Source of the DNA: Firmicutes bacterium UBA3871
Lineage (GTDB): Bacteria; Bacillota; Clostridia; Peptostreptococcales; Anaerovoracaceae
Length of the DNA: 19,274 nucleotides
Assembly (NCBI GenBank): GCA_002392265.1
Contig: DGGP01000038.1
Coordinates: forward strand, 1-19,274
Direction of reading: 5' to 3'
The notes below the pieces were generated by a model that had not been told where the DNA came from, searched no databases, and worked only from the letters and a program-made list of their open reading frames with translations. The translations under genes and the position numbers were made by a program. Positions 1 to 7,740 of the stretch are shown piece by piece. Each line of letters begins with the position of its first letter. Within the stretch, counting starts at the first letter, position 1.

Positions 1-326
1 TTGCAAGATCCTTCAAGATGTTCACACAGCCGTGGTGGCACATCAAGCCTATGTTCTATGCAGCATCCGGCGGTACTACTCAGCTTGTCGTAAAGGACAT
101 CATCAAGAACTGCGGAACTGACGTAATCCTCGCAGCAGGCGGTGCAATCCACGGACATCCGCACGGCTCCGAAGCAGGCGCAAAGTCCATGCGTCAGGCA
201 ATCGATGCGGCAGTTAACGGCATCGACCTCATGGAATACGTAAAGAGCGGCAAGGCTCCTGAACTCATGGAAATGGCAAAGATGCTGAATCCTGATGTTC
301 TCAAGAACTTTGACCTGATGAACTAA
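1..326 (+). CDS. RuBisCO-like protein (form IV type), C-terminal part only
   Basis: The 5' end lies outside the window; codons are in phase from base 3 and about 108 residues are visible. The fragment carries the last phosphate-binding loops of the RuBisCO large-subunit barrel: an SGG triplet (codons from about base 66), then GTDVILAAGGAIHGHPHG, which corresponds to the GGGxxGHPxG loop of true RuBisCO, then an EAGAKSMRQAIDAA helix. The IHGHP wording resembles RuBisCO-like proteins (for example the methionine-salvage enolase MtnW) more than carbon-fixing forms, so the enzyme probably acts on a phosphorylated keto-sugar or similar substrate rather than fixing CO2. The exact reaction cannot be assigned: the lysine region and loop 6, which separate RLP classes, are outside the window. 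The next gene starts 17 bases downstream on the same strand and could be cotranscribed. RuBisCO superfamily membership is sure; the subfamily is inference. Confidence 0.85.
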   Translation, partial: ARSFKMFTQPWWHIKPMFYAASGGTTQLVVKDIIKNCGTDVILAAGGAIHGHPHGSEAGAKSMRQAIDAAVNGIDLMEYVKSGKAPELMEMAKMLNPDVLKNFDLMN

Positions 327-343
327 TGCGATAAAACGGAAAA

Positions 344-910
344 ATGATAGAAACAGAAATCAAAGCATTTATAGGCATAGCCGGCACGGCCCAGAGGGCA
401 AAGACCGTTAGCTCTCTCGGAGCGATGGGGTTTAGGCTGGATTACTTCTGCGAAGAAGAGGACCGCTATTATCAGGCACCGGACAGAGACTTTCGCAAAA
501 CCGACGAAGCGCTGCGCATACGCATCCATTCGGAAAATGGAGAAAGCCGCGCACTGGTAACCTACAAGGGTCCGAAGATGGACAGCGAGAGCCATATGAG
601 ACATGAAGTCGAAGTCGAGATAGCGGATTCGGAGGCCGCAGCGGAGCTTTTTGACGGGCTGGGCTACAAAAGTGTTTTTACCGTTTCAAAGCATCGCGAG
701 GTGTATAAAAGAGCCGATATATCGGTATGCCTCGATGATGTAAAGGACCTCGGCTTTGCAGTCGAAATCGAAAAGCTTATTCCGGAAGATGCGCGTAAAG
801 AAGAAAAGCAAGGCGCACGCGAGGAGCTGCTTTCGGTGCTGGATGAGCTGGGTATATCGAGAGAAAGGCTTACTATGGAGACTTATCTCGAAATGCTATT
901 GAATAGATAG
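344..910 (+). CDS. CYTH-domain protein (CyaB / thiamine-triphosphatase-like)
   Basis: This is a 188-residue protein, the usual size of a single CYTH (triphosphate tunnel metalloenzyme) domain. The N-terminal ExExK signature is present as METEIKA-type residues 3-7 (ETEIK). Further charged strand motifs typical of the tunnel follow: LRIRIHSE, ALVTYKGPK, HEVEVEI, SKHREVY, VCLDDVKDLGFAVEIE. The LG.FVEIE-like strand near residues 138-146 is typical of class IV adenylate cyclase (CyaB) homologues. Family members bind nucleoside or organic triphosphates with a divalent metal; reported activities include adenylate cyclase, thiamine triphosphatase and tripolyphosphatase, and sequence alone does not decide here. 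The Shine-Dalgarno site is poor (CGGAAAA before ATG). It lies 17 bases after the RuBisCO-like gene. No substrate clue comes from the neighbours. Confidence 0.85.
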   Translation: MIETEIKAFIGIAGTAQRAKTVSSLGAMGFRLDYFCEEEDRYYQAPDRDFRKTDEALRIRIHSENGESRALVTYKGPKMDSESHMRHEVEVEIADSEAAAELFDGLGYKSVFTVSKHREVYKRADISVCLDDVKDLGFAVEIEKLIPEDARKEEKQGAREELLSVLDELGISRERLTMETYLEMLLNR

Positions 911-929
911 TTTCCGATTTTGGGATATT

Positions 930-990
930 CCAATTTGGGGACAGGCACCGATTTGGCGTTTTCGCCAAATCGGTGCCTGTCCCCGTTTGG
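930..990. repeat. REP-like perfect palindrome (22-bp arms, TTTT loop)
   Basis: Arms at 937-958 and 963-984 are perfect reverse complements, starting GGGGACAGGCACC and meeting at a four-base TTTT loop. Flanking CCAA (930-933) and TTGG (987-990) can add four outer pairs beyond a small internal loop. There is no T-run after the stem, so it is not an ordinary intrinsic terminator, although such a stable stem could still protect the upstream mRNA end or slow polymerase. The GGGGACAGGCACC wording resembles dispersed REP-type palindromes in bacteria that are mobilised by IS200-like REP-associated (TnpA-REP/RAYT) transposases; that link is from memory, not a search. No second copy or transposase is in this window. 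Confidence 0.75.
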
Positions 991-1041
991 TGATGAAATT
1001 GAGAGGGCGGGGTGCTAAAATGGAGAAAAGGAGGGGTATTT

Positions 1042-1821
1042 ATGGAGAGAATATTTGTGAGGAGCGAAGAAGCGGAATCTGATTTTCGTGCAGCACCGCG
1101 GGTTAACGTGGGTATTGTGGGCCTTTGCGCAGGTGCAGGCAGCACGTTTGTTTCGACAAGCATTGCTTACCTGGCATCGCGCGACAAAAGAAAGAGTGTA
1201 GCTTTTGTGGAGGCAGCCGATTATCTGAGAGGCGCAGCAGAGCCGCGAAGCAGGCTTTTTGACTGTATGGGGGCGGACAAAAGATTTGCCTTCAGAGAAT
1301 ACATTGATTTATTCGAAGTGACGGAAAGGGGCGGCAGCATCAGAAACAGCTTGAATGTGGATGATCGTATAAACTGGGCAGTTCCGGTTGATGCAGTCAA
1401 ATGTGACAGCAATGTGTTTTTGCGTGTTGCAGGCTCTATAGCGGGCGATACAATAATCTGCGATATAGGCAGCAGCCTCGAAGGTGACAATCTGCGCGCC
1501 GCTTTAAGCTCTATGGACATTATTGTATGCGTTGCGGATCCTGCTCCGTCGAGCCTGATTGCAGGCGAGAAGAGGCTTTATGAGATAAAAAAACATATTT
1601 CGGAAAGCGGAGTAAAGCTTTTTATGGTGATAAACAAGATGTCTGCAGGTGTGGACAAAAGGGGAATCAGGAAATTCCTCGGAGTGCCTGAAATACTGAC
1701 AATTGAAGCGGTGCCGGCTTCTGAAATTCACGGCTGCGAATACGCGTGCAGGCTGCCTGCGGAAAGCAAAAGCATCAGAGCAAAATTGCAGGCTGCAGAG
1801 CGTATTGTGAATGAATTGTGA
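1042..1821 (+). CDS. MinD/ParA-fold protein with degenerate P-loop
   Basis: This is a 259-residue protein. The ATG at 1042 is chosen over an in-frame upstream GTG at 1012 because AAAAGGAGGGG sits just before it. The fold is read from a hydrophobic strand followed by GLCAGAGSTFVS (residues 27-38), where MinD/ParA proteins have KGGVGKTT, a switch-II-like strand TIICDIGSS with D141, and an LFMVINK strand as in MinD/CpaE. Both P-loop lysines are missing: the signature lysine is replaced by C29 and the Walker A lysine by S34. ATP hydrolysis is therefore doubtful, and it may be a regulatory or scaffold member such as the degenerate CpaE/TadZ-type proteins. It stands alone between a palindrome and the ftsE promoter, with no minC, parB, flagellar or pilus partner in the window. 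Role unknown. Confidence 0.6.
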   Translation: MERIFVRSEEAESDFRAAPRVNVGIVGLCAGAGSTFVSTSIAYLASRDKRKSVAFVEAADYLRGAAEPRSRLFDCMGADKRFAFREYIDLFEVTERGGSIRNSLNVDDRINWAVPVDAVKCDSNVFLRVAGSIAGDTIICDIGSSLEGDNLRAALSSMDIIVCVADPAPSSLIAGEKRLYEIKKHISESGVKLFMVINKMSAGVDKRGIRKFLGVPEILTIEAVPASEIHGCEYACRLPAESKSIRAKLQAAERIVNEL

Positions 1822-1890
1822 TGTGAATTTTTCACTAAAAAAACACATAAATGTTGTGCATCCTGTATTTCAAAGAACGATATTTTGTGG

Positions 1891-1896
1891 TATGAT
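1891..1896 (+). promoter_or_regulatory. Extended -10 promoter for the ftsE operon
   Basis: TATGAT at 1891-1896 is preceded by TG one base upstream (TGGTATGAT), an extended -10 element. The -35 region (about 1868-1873, TTTCAA) is poor. The predicted transcript starts near 1903, about 50 bases before ftsE. AGGAG at 1937-1941 is the ribosome site for ftsE, with a longish 12-base spacer. Confidence 0.55.
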
Positions 1897-1953
1897 ATCT
1901 ATGTGTGTGGGCATTTTTTGCCACTACAAAATATTTAGGAGCAGACAGCAGAA

Positions 1954-2685
1954 ATGATAGTTTTTGATCATGTTACAAAAAAATTTGCTGCGAATGTGGG
2001 ACTCGAAGATGTCAGCATTAAAATAAACAAGGGTGATTTTGTGTTTGTTGTTGGCCCTACGGGTGCGGGTAAATCCACATTCATAAAGCTGATATTAAAG
2101 GAAATCGAAGCGGACAGCGGTAGCATAAAGGTCAGTGGCAAGGAAATTACTACCATGGCTAATCGCGAAATACCAAAGCTCCGCAGAAATATAGGCATAG
2201 TTTTTCAGGACTTCAGGCTTCTCCCAAAGAAGACGGTTTACGAAAATGTGGCCTTTGCAATGGAAATCATACATATGTCGCCAAAGCAGATTCGCAAGCA
2301 GGTACCTGCAGTGCTGAGCCTGGTCGGCATCAGCAACAAAGCAAACAAATATCCGCACGAGCTTTCTCAGGGAGAGCAGCAGAGAGTTGCTATTGCCAGA
2401 GCAATAGTAAACAATCCTACCGTGCTGATTGCGGATGAGCCTACGGGAAATCTCGATCCCGATACGGCATGGGAAATAATGAGACTTCTCGAGCAGATAA
2501 ATCTGCGCGGCACTACGATAGTCATGGTTACTCATGCGAAGGACATCGTAGACAAGATGGGAAAAAGAGTTGTTGCCATCGAAAAAGGCCATATCGTGCG
2601 TGATGAATTCGGTTCTTACGGAAAGGACACAAACGGTATGGGAATGTATCCGGGAGGTCTGTTAAAAAAGAGTTATGTTCGGTAG
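1954..2685 (+). CDS. ftsE: Cell division ATP-binding protein FtsE
   Basis: This is a 243-residue ABC ATPase of full family length. Walker A is GPTGAGKST (residues 34-42). The Q-loop is VFQDFRLLPKKTVYENV, whose FQDFRLL wording is diagnostic of FtsE. The signature motif is LSQGEQQRVAIARA, with Q where LSGGE has glycine. Walker B and D-loop are VLIADEPTGNLDP, and the H-loop is VTHA. FtsE forms the cytoplasmic ATPase of the FtsEX complex, which does not transport but drives a conformational change that activates a peptidoglycan hydrolase outside the cell during division or elongation. It is the first gene of its unit and overlaps ftsX by 11 bases, the classic translationally coupled arrangement. 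Identification is very secure. Confidence 0.97.
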   Translation: MIVFDHVTKKFAANVGLEDVSIKINKGDFVFVVGPTGAGKSTFIKLILKEIEADSGSIKVSGKEITTMANREIPKLRRNIGIVFQDFRLLPKKTVYENVAFAMEIIHMSPKQIRKQVPAVLSLVGISNKANKYPHELSQGEQQRVAIARAIVNNPTVLIADEPTGNLDPDTAWEIMRLLEQINLRGTTIVMVTHAKDIVDKMGKRVVAIEKGHIVRDEFGSYGKDTNGMGMYPGGLLKKSYVR

Positions 2686-3571
2686 TTTTTGGTATTCAAT
2701 TAAACAGGCTGCTTTACAGGTTGTTCGCAACCGTGCAATGAGCATCGCATCGCTTTTTTCGATTACGGCGATGATGCTGATACTCGGTCTGTTCTTTGTT
2801 TTGATAGTCAACATAGGCGTGGCTATGGAAACGGCAAAAATGGATTACGATACGGTGTCGGTATATCTGACCGACGAAGTTACATACGATTCCGCCATGA
2901 AGATGGCGGACCAGCTGAGAGCGATGTCCGAGGTTGCGGAGGTAAGCTATCTTGACAAGGACACCGCACTTTCTCAGTGGAAGGTGCAGTACTGGGGCGA
3001 GAACGCATATCTTCTCGACACACTTCCGGAGAATCCACTGCCAAACTCGATAGAGGTCACGGTAAAGGAGCTTTCCGGGGCAGACGCAGTGGTTGAAAAG
3101 GCGAAATCCTTCCAGGGCGTGGAGGACATCAAGTATTACAGAGATACTGTTCAAAAGCTGGTAAAAATCACAGATTCGTTAAAGGTGGCAATGCTGATTA
3201 TCATGGCATTCCTCGTTCTCGTTTCAATTGTAGTGGTTTCAAACACAATCAAGCTCACTGTATTTGCGCGTCAGCGTGAAATAGAAATTATGAAATATGT
3301 CGGCGCGACGAACTGGTTCATTCGCGGACCGTTCCTGGCAGAAGGTATATTCATCGGAATTATCGCGGCAGGAATATCCGTAGGCGTTGTAGCCGCTCTG
3401 TACGGCAAGATTGTTCAGCTGATGGGTACGGATATGTCTCTCATGATAGGTTCGCCTATGGTATCCGTTCAGTTCCTGGTAGTAAACCTGGTTTGGGTAT
3501 TTTTGGCACTCGGTATATCAATTGGCGCGTGCGGAAGTATAGTTTCCATGCGCAGGTTCCTTGATACATAA
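2675..3571 (+). CDS. ftsX: Cell division protein FtsX
   Basis: This is a 298-residue FtsX-type permease. A cytoplasmic N-terminus is followed by TM1 (about 23-50), an extracellular loop domain (about 51-165) of the kind that contacts hydrolases or their activators, TM2 (about 168-193), TM3 (about 215-240) and TM4 (about 262-286). The motif NTIKLTVFARQREIEIMKYV after TM2 is the conserved FtsX cytoplasmic coupling segment. It overlaps ftsE by 11 bases, and the M23 peptidase that is its likely partner starts 15 bases downstream. In Bacillota FtsX signals to hydrolases such as CwlO or PcsB; here the adjacent coiled-coil M23 protein is the obvious candidate, by context. Confidence 0.96.
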   Translation: MFGSFWYSIKQAALQVVRNRAMSIASLFSITAMMLILGLFFVLIVNIGVAMETAKMDYDTVSVYLTDEVTYDSAMKMADQLRAMSEVAEVSYLDKDTALSQWKVQYWGENAYLLDTLPENPLPNSIEVTVKELSGADAVVEKAKSFQGVEDIKYYRDTVQKLVKITDSLKVAMLIIMAFLVLVSIVVVSNTIKLTVFARQREIEIMKYVGATNWFIRGPFLAEGIFIGIIAAGISVGVVAALYGKIVQLMGTDMSLMIGSPMVSVQFLVVNLVWVFLALGISIGACGSIVSMRRFLDT

Positions 3572-3586
3572 ACTCGGAGGATACAG

Positions 3587-4720
3587 ATGACTAAAAGGAT
3601 TATTGCGCTCGCAGCAGTATTTTGTATGATAGCTGCAAGCGTGGGATTTGTTTTTGCGGACGAGCTTTCCGATTCGCAGGCACAGCTCGAACAGATTAAT
3701 GCCGAGAAGGCGCAAATTCAAAAAGAAATCAAAGACAACAAAAATACAAAGCAGACGCTGACCAAAGAGCTGAAGGAGCTCAACGGCAAAATAGCACTTC
3801 AGGTCAATGAAATTCAGGCGCTTGATGTCAGTATCGAAATGACCGAGGAAAGGATAAACGAAGCACTCGTAAACCTTGACGAGCTCGAGGCGGAAATAGC
3901 GGCTCAGAACAGGAGCCTGAACGCAAGACTTCGTGCCATGTACAAAAATGGCGATTCGGGATTTATTGATGTGCTCCTCGGTTCGGCAAGCATCACAGAT
4001 CTGATGACCAATATGGATCGCGTACAGCGCATTTACGATCAGGACAAGGAAATGCTAAAGCAGCTCGAGACTCAGCATACTCTGATTGAGGCAAAGAGAC
4101 AGTATCTGCGCAGCCTCCAGGATGACCTTGAGGCAAATCAGGAAGAGGTAAAGGGCATAAAGGCCAGCCTCGAGGAAAACAAGACTGCAGTTGATGCAAA
4201 GAGGGCAGAGGTAGAGGGCAATATTGCCGCTCTCGAAGAACTCGAGGATCAGCTCAATGCCGAGGCAAACGCTCTGGTTGCCGAAATATTAAAGCTGCAG
4301 GGCAACGGCGAGTTTGTAGGCGGTGCGTTTACATGGCCGGCACCGGGATCAAGCCGCATCACTTCTCCTTTCGGAAACAGACTGCATCCTATTTTCAAGG
4401 TTTACAAGCTGCACACCGGCATCGATATCGGCTGCCCGTCGAACACAACCATAGTCGCATCAAACTCGGGAACTGTTATAAAGGCGGCGTGGAACAACAG
4501 CTATGGCTACATGATGATGATTGACCATGGTGGCGGTATCGTTACATTATACGCACATCTGAACTCATTCCTCGTATCGCAGGGTGATGTTGTCGCAAAG
4601 GGACAGGCTATAGCGAAATCCGGTTCTACCGGAAATTCCACCGGCCCGCACCTTCACTTTGAAGTGCGCGTAAACGGTAACTATGTCGATCCGACAGGCT
4701 ATGTAACATACGGGAAATAA
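3587..4720 (+). CDS. Secreted coiled-coil M23 (LytM) peptidase, EnvC/CwlO-like partner of FtsEX
   Basis: The protein has 377 residues. A signal peptide (about 1-24, ending VGFVFA) is followed by a long coiled coil (about 27-235) rich in Q, E, K and L, then an M23 domain (about 250-375). The metal and catalytic residues look complete: H276 and D280 (HTGID), H324 (YAHL), and H355 and H357 (HLHFE). Unlike E. coli EnvC, which is a dead activator, this one should be an active endopeptidase cutting peptide cross-links. GGAGG lies just before the ATG. The overall plan (signal, coiled coil, hydrolase) matches hydrolases gated by FtsX, where the coiled coil contacts the FtsX loop and restrains the catalytic domain until FtsE hydrolyses ATP. 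Position directly after ftsX supports this. The pairing is inference; the enzyme class is clear. Confidence 0.92.
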   Translation: MTKRIIALAAVFCMIAASVGFVFADELSDSQAQLEQINAEKAQIQKEIKDNKNTKQTLTKELKELNGKIALQVNEIQALDVSIEMTEERINEALVNLDELEAEIAAQNRSLNARLRAMYKNGDSGFIDVLLGSASITDLMTNMDRVQRIYDQDKEMLKQLETQHTLIEAKRQYLRSLQDDLEANQEEVKGIKASLEENKTAVDAKRAEVEGNIAALEELEDQLNAEANALVAEILKLQGNGEFVGGAFTWPAPGSSRITSPFGNRLHPIFKVYKLHTGIDIGCPSNTTIVASNSGTVIKAAWNNSYGYMMMIDHGGGIVTLYAHLNSFLVSQGDVVAKGQAIAKSGSTGNSTGPHLHFEVRVNGNYVDPTGYVTYGK

Positions 4721-4746
4721 AAGGCCCGGTGAGCGGAGATTTTGTA

Positions 4747-6459
4747 ATGGAAATTAATCCTATAATACTGAAACTGTTAAATAAAAGGGGCGTCTGTGAT
4801 GAAGCAGACGTTCTTGAATTTCTGTCGCCTTCGCCTAAAAGGACGTACGATCCGTTTCTGATGAAGGGAATGGAAGAGGCGGTAGAGCTGATCGGAAAGC
4901 ATATAGATAGGGGTAGCAGTATCTGTATTTACGGAGACTACGACACTGACGGAGTAACATCGGTGACACTGATGCTGACTGCGCTCGGAAAGCTTTCGGA
5001 CAACCTCACATATTATATTCCGAGCAGATTCGGTGAGGGTTACGGGCTGAACAGCGAGGCAGTAAAAAAGATAAAGGCGGCAGGGACCGATTTGATTATA
5101 ACGGTAGACTGCGGCAGCGTTTCCTATGATGAGGTAAAGCTGGCGGAAAGCCTAGGGATGGATGTTATAGTCACCGACCATCATACCGTTACGGATAAAC
5201 AGGCGGACTGCATTTTGCTGAATCCAAAGCAGCCGGGATGCGGCTACCCTTTTGACGGCCTTGCGGGAGTCGGTGTTGCATTCAAGCTGGTGCAGGCTAT
5301 GACACGAAGGGATATGCTGCCAAAGTCCGTAATAGGAGAGGTTTTGGATATTGTGGCGATAGGTACAATAGGAGATATTGTGCCGCTGGTGGATGAAAAC
5401 AGAACGATTGTAAAGTTTGGATTAAAGGAGATAAAAAAAGGTAGACGTTCCGGGCTTAGAACGTTAATGAATGCCGTTTCAATAGAGCCCGGAGACATTA
5501 ATTCCGAAAATATCGCATATGTCATTGTGCCGCATCTGAATGCCGCAGGCAGACTTGAGGATGCGTCTGTAGGTGTAAAGCTGCTGCTTGAAGACACCCG
5601 GTTTTCGGAAAGAGGCCTGTCCGAAGGGGCAAAGGGCAAAGCGTGCGGAAAAGCAGAGCTCGCGGGAAAGCTCGTAAGCTGCAACAGAGAAAGAAAGGCG
5701 CTTCAGGAGGACACCTTCAAGATTTGCACTCAGATGATAGAAACAGAGTCCGGCTCCGAAGCGGCGGATGCCATCCTGCTCTATGCGGGCAAGGCGCACG
5801 AAGGCATTACGGGAATAGTTGCGGGTAAATTAAAGGATAAATACTACAGACCTGCCATAATCGTTACCGATGCCAATGAGGATGGCAGTATGTTAAAGGG
5901 TACGGGCCGCAGCATAGAGGGCATAAATCTGTATGATCTGCTAAAGCCGAGCGACGAGCTTTTCATAAAGTTCGGAGGTCACAAGGGTGCATGCGGATTT
6001 ACGATGAAGACCGAAAATTTTGATGCGTTTCGCGGGCAGATAGCAAAGCGCATGGCAGAGCTTAAAAGTGTGGACAGCACAATTCTTGAAAGGAAGAACC
6101 CTGCAGAGCTTGCACTTGAGCTTGGTGATGTGAGCCTTGAGCTTGCGCGGCAGCTTGAGATGCTTGCGCCGTTTGGAGCGGCAAATCCTTCGCCGGTGTT
6201 TGAGATTGATAATCTGAAGCTGGGCAGCATCAGCTACATGGGCGCGGAGAAGAATCATGCGCGTTTTAATGTGATGGGCAGCGGCACAAGATGTCAGTGT
6301 GTGCTTTTTGGAAAAGCACACGAAAATGAAGACGTACTGCGGGAAGGCAGTCTGGTAGATGTAGCTGTGGCAGTCGAGGAAAATCGCTGGAACGGTAGCT
6401 GCCGCCTGCAGCTGAATGTGCAGGAGATAAAAGAGTCAAAGGAGCATATTGATGAATAA
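4747..6459 (+). CDS. recJ: Single-stranded-DNA-specific exonuclease RecJ
   Basis: With ATG 4747 (GCGGAG seven bases upstream) the protein has 570 residues, close to E. coli RecJ. An in-frame GTG at 4729 would add six residues but lacks a ribosome site. The DHH phosphoesterase domain shows motif I YGDYDTDG (62-69), VDCG (120-123) and TDHH (143-146). The DHHA1 domain shows HEGITGIVAGKL and FGGHKGACG (409-417), and an OB-like C-terminal part follows. RecJ degrades single-stranded DNA 5' to 3' with Mn2+ or Mg2+ in RecF-pathway recombination, mismatch and base-excision repair. It sits 26 bases after the M23 gene and overlaps the S41 protease start by 8 bases, so it is read in the cell-wall operon. 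There is no functional link to FtsEX that I know of. Confidence 0.95.
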   Translation: MEINPIILKLLNKRGVCDEADVLEFLSPSPKRTYDPFLMKGMEEAVELIGKHIDRGSSICIYGDYDTDGVTSVTLMLTALGKLSDNLTYYIPSRFGEGYGLNSEAVKKIKAAGTDLIITVDCGSVSYDEVKLAESLGMDVIVTDHHTVTDKQADCILLNPKQPGCGYPFDGLAGVGVAFKLVQAMTRRDMLPKSVIGEVLDIVAIGTIGDIVPLVDENRTIVKFGLKEIKKGRRSGLRTLMNAVSIEPGDINSENIAYVIVPHLNAAGRLEDASVGVKLLLEDTRFSERGLSEGAKGKACGKAELAGKLVSCNRERKALQEDTFKICTQMIETESGSEAADAILLYAGKAHEGITGIVAGKLKDKYYRPAIIVTDANEDGSMLKGTGRSIEGINLYDLLKPSDELFIKFGGHKGACGFTMKTENFDAFRGQIAKRMAELKSVDSTILERKNPAELALELGDVSLELARQLEMLAPFGAANPSPVFEIDNLKLGSISYMGAEKNHARFNVMGSGTRCQCVLFGKAHENEDVLREGSLVDVAVAVEENRWNGSCRLQLNVQEIKESKEHIDE

Positions 6460-7666
6460 AAAGAAATCCTACATAGCAATAATGCTTGTATGCGTGTTCA
6501 TATCGGGTGCGTTCGCAGGTGCTGCGGGTGCGGTTACATATCTTCAGAACTTCGGAGACAATCTTTTTGTCAGCAGGAGTTATCTCGATCAGGTAACGGG
6601 CATAGCGGAGAAATATGCAAAGCTTGACCTTTTTTACCGAACCATTGAGTCGGATTATTACGGTGATTATACCGATGAAGCTTTGATGAACGGAATATAC
6701 GACGGCCTTTTTTCGGCTCTCGACAAGTATTCCTGCTACATGACGGCCGAGGAATATAAAAATACGACCGAAGCGACCATGAAGACTTTTTCGGGAGTGG
6801 GCGTAGTGATGTCGGTCAGTGACGATAACAGAATAATTGTGCTGAGCGTTTACAGGGATACGCCTGCGGAAAAGGCAGGAATGAAGGAGGGCGATTATAT
6901 TCTCGAGGTTGACGGAAAGGCATACAGCGGAAATCAGCTCGACAGCGCAAGCAGTGCGCTCCGCGGTGAAAAGGGTACGAAGGTCAGAGTAAAGTATTCG
7001 CGTGACGGCAAGGAAAAGGAAGTCGTTATGACCAGGGATACCATTAATAACCTGACCATATATACGGGTTCATTGCTTGACGACATTTCGCAGGGACACA
7101 AAATAGGATACATATGTATAGATTCGTTTGGAAACGGTACCGGCGATGAGTTCAAGGATATCATCAGAGATATGGAAATCGACGGGACAGAGGGCTTTAT
7201 TTTAGATCTTCGAAACAACTCGGGCGGTGTGGTTGAAACAGCCTGCGAGGTAGCCGATGCGCTGCTTAAGGAAGGCATAATCATGACGACCAAAACGCGT
7301 CAGAACAGTGAGGACAGAGTAGTTTCGGATGCCACTGCGACGAGCCTTCCGTTTGTGGTTCTCGTTAACGAGCATACGGCCAGTGCGGCAGAGATTGTAG
7401 CGGCGGCAATAAAAGGAAACAATGCTGCTAAAATCATAGGGACCCAGACCTTCGGAAAGGGCGTGGTTCAGTACATAAAGCAGCTTTCGGACGGAAGCGG
7501 AGATGCGATAAAGCTGACATTTCAGGAATATTTCGGGCCTGACGATTTAAAAATCAATCAGGTTGGGATAAAACCGGATATCGTGGTTGAAAACGATTCC
7601 GACAGTGAAGAGGATGCGCAGTTTATGAGGGCGGTAAAGGAAATATTGTCTGAATGCCAAGGTTGA
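6452..7666 (+). CDS. S41 carboxyl-terminal processing protease (CtpA/CtpB type)
   Basis: The protein has 404 residues from ATG 6452, preceded by AAAGGAG (6438-6444) at a 7-base spacer. An N-terminal membrane anchor or signal (about 7-30) is followed by a helical region, a PDZ domain (about 105-185, with GVGVVMS and DTPAEKAGMKEGDYIL) and an S41 domain. The catalytic serine is S311 (TASAAEIVAAA) and the lysine K336 (TFGKGVVQ); the 25-residue spacing fits the Ser-Lys dyad of CtpB-type proteases. The enzyme acts outside the membrane and cleaves or degrades envelope proteins, with the PDZ domain gating access. ctpB lies near ftsEX in Bacillus too, so association with this cell-wall cluster is a recurring theme. 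It is the last gene of the unit; a new promoter begins at its stop codon. Confidence 0.94.
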   Translation: MNKKKSYIAIMLVCVFISGAFAGAAGAVTYLQNFGDNLFVSRSYLDQVTGIAEKYAKLDLFYRTIESDYYGDYTDEALMNGIYDGLFSALDKYSCYMTAEEYKNTTEATMKTFSGVGVVMSVSDDNRIIVLSVYRDTPAEKAGMKEGDYILEVDGKAYSGNQLDSASSALRGEKGTKVRVKYSRDGKEKEVVMTRDTINNLTIYTGSLLDDISQGHKIGYICIDSFGNGTGDEFKDIIRDMEIDGTEGFILDLRNNSGGVVETACEVADALLKEGIIMTTKTRQNSEDRVVSDATATSLPFVVLVNEHTASAAEIVAAAIKGNNAAKIIGTQTFGKGVVQYIKQLSDGSGDAIKLTFQEYFGPDDLKINQVGIKPDIVVENDSDSEEDAQFMRAVKEILSECQG

Positions 7667-7691
7667 CTTTTACATACTAAAGCGTTATAAT
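7663..7691 (+). promoter_or_regulatory. Near-consensus sigma-A promoter of the yerC-type gene
   Basis: TTGACT (7663-7668) and TATAAT (7686-7691) are separated by 17 bases. The -35 hexamer overlaps the S41 protease stop codon (7664-7666). Predicted start is near 7698, giving a leader of about 43 bases with AGAGGAG (7729-7735) before the ATG. The leader has a short direct repeat, AATATGT twice around 7708-7725, which could be an operator half-site pair, but that is only a guess. Confidence 0.8.
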
Positions 7692-7740
7692 TTTCTTGTT
7701 GGTAATCGTAATATGTGGAATATGTACAGAGGAGATTTTT

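Noticed and set aside
930..990. Reading the large palindrome as a terminator for the CYTH gene
   Set aside because: No T-run follows the stem, and the arms are far longer than is typical; a REP-like repeat fits better.
1823..1835. Small hairpin GTGAA-TTT-TTCAC after the MinD-like gene
   Set aside because: Only five pairs, three-base loop, and followed by A residues rather than T; too weak to call a terminator on the plus strand.
2095..2592. 165-codon minus-strand frame
   Set aside because: Antisense to ftsE, which has every ABC motif; no ribosome site and no protein-like motif.
4729..4746. GTG start for recJ, 18 bases before the chosen ATG
   Set aside because: No ribosome site before it, while GCGGAG sits seven bases before ATG 4747.
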